Notes under the pieces: model-generated | The model's database searches: none | What the model was told of the DNA's origin: nothing | What the model saw: only the letters and a program-made list of their open reading frames with translations | Assembly: GCA_031288005.1 (NCBI GenBank) | Contig: JAITSE010000013.1 | Location: forward strand, 1 to 18,025 | Direction: 5' to 3' | Length of the DNA stretch: 18,025 bases | Source: Treponema sp. | GTDB lineage: Bacteria; Spirochaetota; Spirochaetia; Treponematales; Breznakiellaceae | Part shown: positions 14,799 through 18,025 of the stretch, in pieces | Layout: the number at the start of each line of letters is the position of its first letter | Position numbering within the stretch: position 1 is the first letter of the stretch | Program-made: the position numbers and the translations under genes

Positions 14799-15275
14799 TT
14801 AGCTCTTGCCCGGCCCCCGGCATCGGCTGCATCCCAGTACGTGTACATGGGAACGTTTGGAATTGTTAAACATTCTGGCAAAGAGGATTTCGTCCGTATC
14901 AAGCGGAGCGCCGCAGACCGGGCATTTTCGCTTTCCAGGCCGGCGTCCTGAAAGACAGAAAACGCAGCCTTTGATATACATAAGCCGGCCAGTACCGTTT
15001 CCAGGATCGGGAAAAACAGACGACTTTACAAGTTCGCCGCGATCCAAAAGAACGCCGCAGACAGGACAGCTTCGTGGCGAACCGGCGCCGCCTTCTTCGC
15101 CGGTTTTGACCGGCTGTTTATAAAACCCGCCTGCGGGCATCCGTTCCCGGGAAGCGCCGCCGCCTTTTCCGTTTCTTCCCCCTGTGTTCAAAGCGCGGGA
15201 AAACAGGGCGATACCGAAGCACAAGAGGACAAGTCCGGTAGAAATATAGATAAATAACTGAAGAACTGAGTCCAG
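14799..15275 (-). CDS. Membrane-anchored double zinc-ribbon protein, conserved in treponemes
   Basis: The frame encodes one N-terminal transmembrane helix (LFIYISTGLVLLCFGIALF), a Gly/Arg/Lys-rich linker and a C-terminal metal-binding region. CPVCG and a later GCVFC form one four-Cys ribbon; a second CPVCG and GCSRC form another. HVHVLGC in the last ribbon is a recognisable signature. The only common start codon is a TTG at 15224, which would cut through the helix. A CTG at 15275 sits 6 nt after AGGAG and gives the whole helix (158 residues), so I prefer it. The frame is open back to 15294. Function is unknown; two structural zinc ribbons on a membrane anchor suggest a protein- or nucleic-acid-binding accessory. 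It diverges from rsmI. Confidence 0.7.
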   Translation of the reverse strand: MDSVLQLFIYISTGLVLLCFGIALFSRALNTGGRNGKGGGASRERMPAGGFYKQPVKTGEEGGAGSPRSCPVCGVLLDRGELVKSSVFPDPGNGTGRLMYIKGCVFCLSGRRPGKRKCPVCGAPLDTDEILFARMFNNSKRSHVHVLGCSRCRGPGKS

Positions 15276-15311
15276 ACTCTGCTCCTGGGATAATGTTTAA
15301 GCTCTAGATTT

Positions 15312-15328
15312 TTGCTGTACAAGCGCCG
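15312..15328. repeat. Inverse copy of the 17-nt repeat at 1904-1920
   Basis: TTGCTGTACAAGCGCCG is the exact reverse complement of 1904-1920. It lies in the 195-bp region between the zinc-ribbon gene and rsmI. Confidence 0.5.
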
Positions 15329-15342
15329 GCAAACTATGGTTT

Positions 15343-15447
15343 ACGGGCTGCTTGCGGTTCACTGCAAAATTTGTAGAGTAAAAAACCGTCTATCTGGCGA
15401 TTTTCAGGTTTTACAAGCAAAGCGCGACAAACTGCTAGGCAGCCCGT
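15343..15447. repeat. Inverted repeat upstream of rsmI, possible structured RNA
   Basis: ACGGGCTGC (15343-15351) and GCAGCCCGT (15439-15447) match perfectly over 9 bp, 87 nt apart. Shorter complementary pieces lie inside (for example TTGC/GCAA around GGTTCACT). The right arm reaches into the rsmI -35/-10 spacer. It may be a repeat, an operator pair or a small RNA; the sequence alone does not decide. Confidence 0.3.
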
Positions 15448-15464
15448 TTTACGCCAGGTATACT
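15436..15464 (+). promoter_or_regulatory. rsmI promoter (leaderless geometry)
   Basis: TAGGCA (15436-15441), 17 nt, then TATACT (15459-15464) and six nucleotides before the GTG at 15471. The -10 box supports GTG as the true start rather than any codon further upstream. Confidence 0.5.
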
Positions 15465-15470
15465 TTATCG

Positions 15471-16145
15471 GTGTCTACTCTGTATATTATCGGCACTCCT
15501 ATAGGAAACCTTGGGGACATTACTTTCAGGGCGGCGGAAATCCTTAAAAACGTGGACCTTGTTGCCTGCGAAGATACCCGCCGGACCCTAAAACTTTTAA
15601 ATCATTTGGGGATACGGATCAGACTGCTCTCCTGCCGGGCGCAAAATGAGGAGGAGGCTGCGAAAAAAGTTATTAACGTTCTGGAGATGGGTAAAACAGC
15701 GGCCTATGTCAGCGATGCCGGGACCCCGGCGCTTAGCGATCCTGGCTCCCTGCTGGCAAGGCGCACCGCAGAAGCGGGACATGAGGTTATCCCCATACCA
15801 GGGCCTTCGGCTTTTGCTTCCTTGGTTAGCGCAGCCGGGGGCATGGACAAGACTGTCGTTTTCGAGGGGTTTCTGTCTTCCAAAGCGGGCCGCAGTCGCG
15901 CTAGGTTACAAGAGCTTTTGGCGCTGGATGCGGCTTTTGTCGTTTATGAATCTCCCTATAGGATACTCAAGCTTTTGGAGTATTTAGCCGATTTTGATGG
16001 AAACCGCTATGTTTGTGTGGGAAGAGAAATGACCAAGATACATGAAGAATATTTTAGGGGCTCGGCAGCCGAAATTTTGAAGATTTTAGAGAAAAAAAAC
16101 AAACAACTGGGCGAATTTTCGATTTATGTATCTGGTAAAAAATAA
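15471..16145 (+). CDS. rsmI: 16S rRNA (cytidine(1402)-2'-O)-methyltransferase RsmI, short form
   Basis: RsmI methylates the ribose of C1402 in the decoding centre of 16S rRNA, using S-adenosylmethionine. The start is GTG. The chain opens VSTLYIIGTPIGNLGDI, where typical family members begin M-STLYI. The other landmarks follow: VACEDTRRT at 31-39, YVSDAGTPALSDPG at 79-92, and IPGPSAF. An open frame extends back to 15312, but the extra residues match nothing in the family and lie upstream of the -10 box. At 224 residues it is about 60 shorter than E. coli RsmI: it ends soon after the GEFSIYVSG strand and lacks the C-terminal helical domain. The tetrapyrrole-methylase-type catalytic fold is complete. 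flgM follows 54 nt downstream with its own promoter. Confidence 0.93.
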   Translation: MSTLYIIGTPIGNLGDITFRAAEILKNVDLVACEDTRRTLKLLNHLGIRIRLLSCRAQNEEEAAKKVINVLEMGKTAAYVSDAGTPALSDPGSLLARRTAEAGHEVIPIPGPSAFASLVSAAGGMDKTVVFEGFLSSKAGRSRARLQELLALDAAFVVYESPYRILKLLEYLADFDGNRYVCVGREMTKIHEEYFRGSAAEILKILEKKNKQLGEFSIYVSGKK

Positions 16146-16155
16146 AATTAACGTG

Positions 16156-16183
16156 TAAACTATTAGTATAAATATGCCGATAA
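16156..16183 (+). promoter_or_regulatory. Sigma-28 (FliA) promoter of flgM
   Basis: TAAA (16156-16159) and a full-consensus GCCGATAA (16176-16183), separated by 16 nt where the usual spacing is 15. Placed 17-23 nt before the flgM start, it implies that FlgM is made under control of the sigma factor it inhibits. Confidence 0.75.
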
Positions 16184-16199
16184 TAATGGTAGGTAGGAA

Positions 16200-16490
16200 A
16201 TGAGTATGACGATCAACGGAATAGGTCCCATAGAGCCCCTCCAAACCAATAAGAAGTCTGGGCAAAACAGCCGCGTTAATCCGGCCGCTGAGGGCGATTC
16301 CATATCTCTTTCTTCGGAAGCATTGAAAAGGGGCGAAATGTATCAAGCCCATAAATTTGTAGCAGAGGCTTCCGATGTACGGGCGGATCGCATTGCAGAG
16401 CTTAAAGAGAAGATCAAAGATCCCTCATACATAGATGAAGCGATAATCGGGGCCACTGCCGATAAATTAATGGGTGCTCTTGGCCTATAA
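16200..16490 (+). CDS. flgM: Anti-sigma-28 factor FlgM
   Basis: FlgM binds and holds back the flagellar sigma factor FliA until the hook-basal body is complete, and is then exported. The 96-residue chain has the FlgM layout: a disordered N-terminus (INGIGPIEPLQ), the DSISLSSEALKRGEMY motif, and a C-terminal helical sigma-binding part (RADRIAELKEKIKDPSYI, then ATADKLMGALGL). A second in-frame ATG at 16206 has a better-spaced AGGA (7 nt) and gives the MTING start, which is closer to relatives; either is possible. The upstream sigma-28 promoter gives the expected negative feedback. No other flagellar gene is in the window, so flgM is separated from the flagellar operons here. Confidence 0.9.
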   Translation: MSMTINGIGPIEPLQTNKKSGQNSRVNPAAEGDSISLSSEALKRGEMYQAHKFVAEASDVRADRIAELKEKIKDPSYIDEAIIGATADKLMGALGL

Positions 16491-16501
16491 TCAAGAACCG
16501 C

Positions 16502-16556
16502 TTTATTCGTATTGAGAGTTTAATAGCCTAGGAAACTTGTTTCCAGAATCCGCTCA
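16502..16556. repeat. Dispersed 56-bp repeat, copy B (first copy 2364-2419)
   Basis: It shares TTTATTCGTA, TTAATA and a 24-nt 3' block (with ACTTGTTTCCAGAA) with copy A, and contains the palindrome GGAAAC-TT-GTTTCC (16531-16544). It lies just after flgM. Confidence 0.6.
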
Positions 16557-16746
16557 AGGTTCCGCGGTGGAGTTTCAGAGCGGGCTTGTTGATTTTTAGC
16601 AATTCCATAGCAGTATATATTAAGAGAGGCGCTGTGGCGACAAGCTCCCATTTAGCGCTTTCACCGAGTCTCTGTTGGAAGCAAGTGAAAAAATTCTGCG
16701 CTGTGCGCTCTGGGGGTTTAACGTATGAAAAAACCAGCGCTCTCAT
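16528..16746 (-). CDS. Hypothetical small ORF spanning a repeat (doubtful gene)
   Basis: A 72-codon minus-strand frame whose last residues (TLSGFWKQVS) are encoded by repeat copy B. The peptide SGFWKQV is also encoded by copy A, so the frame may be part of a repeat family that carries short coding sequence. Its start overlaps the PAP2 gene start by 22 bp on the opposite strand, and there is no clear ribosome-binding site. It has no recognisable domain. It may be a relic rather than a gene. Confidence 0.25.
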   Translation of the reverse strand: MRALVFSYVKPPERTAQNFFTCFQQRLGESAKWELVATAPLLIYTAMELLKINKPALKLHRGTLSGFWKQVS

Positions 16747-17573
16747 TTTTAGCCGTAGCCGCCGCGTTGCTTATCATTGGAACTTTTTTCGACTTGCCGA
16801 TAGACGAGCGTATTTACACGCCTGGCAGCGCGATTGCCAATTTTCTGGCCGTTTTCGGTATGTTTCCGCAGTACGCCGTTGAATTTTTACCGCAGACCAT
16901 GCTGTTCGCCATACTCTTTGAAAAGCGACGCTCCTTAAAAATAAAAGTTATGATACCCGTTTTCGCCGCGCTTTTGCTGATAACGACGGCCTGGGTTCAC
17001 GATTTCACTGGTTATTTAAAACATCAAACCGGGCTTCCCTCAGTCTTTTTGGCGTCCATGCTCTGTTTTTTTATACTTGTTTTTGCCCTCGCCGCGCTGC
17101 CTTTCGCCAAAAAAAAGCCGAACGAGCTTTTCACGGTAGCGCTCACGGGCCTAATAGCGTTTAACGCCGGTTACGCGATACTACAGGTAATTAAAACATT
17201 TTGGGGGCGGCAGCGTTTCTTTACGATGGACAATCCGGCGGAGCAGTTTACCAAATGGTTTTTGCCTCAAGGAAAAGCCGCTTCCGACAGCTTTAAGTCG
17301 TTCCCGTCAGGGCATTCCTTTGCCGCCATGTGCGCTGTTTGGTTTGCCTTCTGGCCGCGTTTCATCGATTGCCTTAAAAAATACACGCGGCTGATATTAG
17401 TTTTGGCCATACTTTTCGGCCTTGCGGTGATGACTTCGCGTCTGGTTTTGGGCCGCCATTTCCTGTCCGACGTAACGGCGGGCGCAAGCCTGTCCCTGGC
17501 CTCATTCGCTCTTGCGGACTACTTTACGCTCCGTTACTTTAAGCCGCAAAAAAAAGAGCGGGACGGCATATAG
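16725..17573 (+). CDS. PAP2-family membrane phosphatase
   Basis: This 282-residue polytopic membrane protein belongs to the type-2 phosphatidic-acid phosphatase family, which dephosphorylates lipid phosphates such as undecaprenyl pyrophosphate, phosphatidate or lipid A. The three catalytic blocks are visible: KTFWGRQRF at 157-165 (pattern K-x6-R, with Phe in place of the usual Pro), FPSGHSFAA (PSGH at 194-197), and SRLVLGRHFLSD at 238-249 (Arg, His and Asp present). Six or so hydrophobic segments surround them, and a short basic tail ends the protein. The ATG at 16725 is preceded by GGGGG at 8 nt, a poor ribosome site. No -10 box sits close to the start as for the other genes, and a repeat lies just upstream, so its promoter may have been altered. 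The substrate is not predictable. Confidence 0.85.
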   Translation: MKKPALSFLAVAAALLIIGTFFDLPIDERIYTPGSAIANFLAVFGMFPQYAVEFLPQTMLFAILFEKRRSLKIKVMIPVFAALLLITTAWVHDFTGYLKHQTGLPSVFLASMLCFFILVFALAALPFAKKKPNELFTVALTGLIAFNAGYAILQVIKTFWGRQRFFTMDNPAEQFTKWFLPQGKAASDSFKSFPSGHSFAAMCAVWFAFWPRFIDCLKKYTRLILVLAILFGLAVMTSRLVLGRHFLSDVTAGASLSLASFALADYFTLRYFKPQKKERDGI

Positions 17574-17612
17574 GGCGCAAGCGCGGCGGCGATTATTCTC
17601 ACGGCATTTTAG

Positions 17613-17765
17613 CAGGTTTTACGCCCCCTTAAGATTAATGTCCATATTGGCCGAGATACTTTTGTATATCAGTTTGATGCCGTCTTAAGCAGCCAGCCGG
17701 TGGAAAAACCTGTTGTGGTTTTTACAAACCCAGCCCCGCTCTTTGGGCGCATTTTCAGGCTATAA
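17613..17765 (+). pseudogene. Short plus-strand gene fragment (unrecognised)
   Basis: Fifty codons open after TAG at 17610-17612 with protein-like composition, including DTFVYQFDAVLSSQPVEK and VVVFTNPAPLFGRIFRL, ending TAA. No start codon or family was recognised. It may be the 3' end of a lost gene downstream of the PAP2 gene. Confidence 0.2.
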
Positions 17766-17999
17766 TTTTTCTTCATCTGCGAGCAGACAGTTGATTAAAA
17801 GCAGAATAAGCAAGCTGTCCGCCTTGAATTGACGTATGCCGACTAAGAAGGTATTCTCGCGCCCGCAGAGTTTAGAGCGTATGAGGGCATACTCCCACCA
17901 CCTGAGGGGTGCAATTTTTTTTTCGGGGCATTTAGGCAGCCATGATAAGGCCCCGAACCGAAGCGCCCCAACTCCCGCTTGCTTCCTTGGCCTTGAGCG
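17760..17999 (-). pseudogene. Minus-strand open frame near right edge (unrecognised, probable fragment)
   Basis: Seventy-nine codons are open from after a TAA at 18002-18000 to TAG at 17762-17760, with no ATG start. They include IAPLRWWEYALIRSKLCGRE, NTFLVGIRQFKADS and LLILLLINCLLADEEKL. A second minus frame (18025-17932, ending GLIMAA) enters from the right edge and overlaps it, so a frameshift may join the two. The name and function are unknown. Together with the fragment at 17613 it accounts for the last 450 bp, where no intact gene exists. Confidence 0.25.
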
Positions 18000-18025
18000 T
18001 TACCATCTCTTGCGCATTGCCCTCA

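Noticed and set aside
15312..15470. 53-residue N-terminal extension of RsmI
   Set aside because: It has no similarity to the family, includes a dispersed repeat, and precedes the -10 box that abuts the GTG at 15471.

Overview
The window most likely comes from a Treponema-like spirochaete of the kind found in termite guts. The evidence is a formyltetrahydrofolate synthetase of the treponemal type, a FlgM with a sigma-28 promoter, spirochaete-style lipoproteins with relaxed lipoboxes, and a two-zinc-ribbon membrane protein that I recognise from treponemes. The genus call is inference from protein resemblance; no 16S rRNA gene is present.

Left third (1-4590): an eroded accessory region. It holds an N-terminally truncated Fic gene, a nested hairpin element, the frameshifted remains of an unrecognised minus-strand gene, and many near-perfect hairpins with 2-3 nt loops. 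It also holds a flavodoxin-fold oxidoreductase gene whose N-terminal piece (4481-4588) and C-terminal piece (1964-2416) lie in order on the minus strand on either side of about 2 kb of other DNA, and an IS30-type transposase remnant. The one intact gene is an orphan ChvE-type sugar-binding lipoprotein. A run of 15 G lies 199 bp upstream of its start.

Middle (4594-10055): fhs (formate-tetrahydrofolate ligase, minus) diverges from a two-gene operon. That operon encodes a DUF1538 membrane protein (both halves fused) and a protein with two PII-like domains in tandem; the two genes overlap by 8 nt. A minus-strand lipoprotein of unknown role follows.

Right (10148-17573): secA, a rhomboid protease, a lipoprotein metallopeptidase of the PF10023 type (minus), a zinc-ribbon membrane protein (minus), a short rsmI, flgM and a PAP2-family phosphatase. 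The last 450 bp contain only gene fragments.

Main observation: six genes that appear to head transcription units (fhs, the 10055 lipoprotein, secA, rhomboid, metallopeptidase, rsmI) have no Shine-Dalgarno sequence. Each has a TANNNT -10 box ending 6 or 7 nt before the start codon, with a -35-like hexamer 17 nt further upstream. This predicts leaderless mRNAs. The PII, sugar-binding and zinc-ribbon genes have clear Shine-Dalgarno sequences instead. Other points for follow-up are the poly-G tract, the split oxidoreductase gene, the dispersed hairpins and repeats (some shared between the two ends of the window), and the DUF1538-PII operon with a 5'-leader hairpin.
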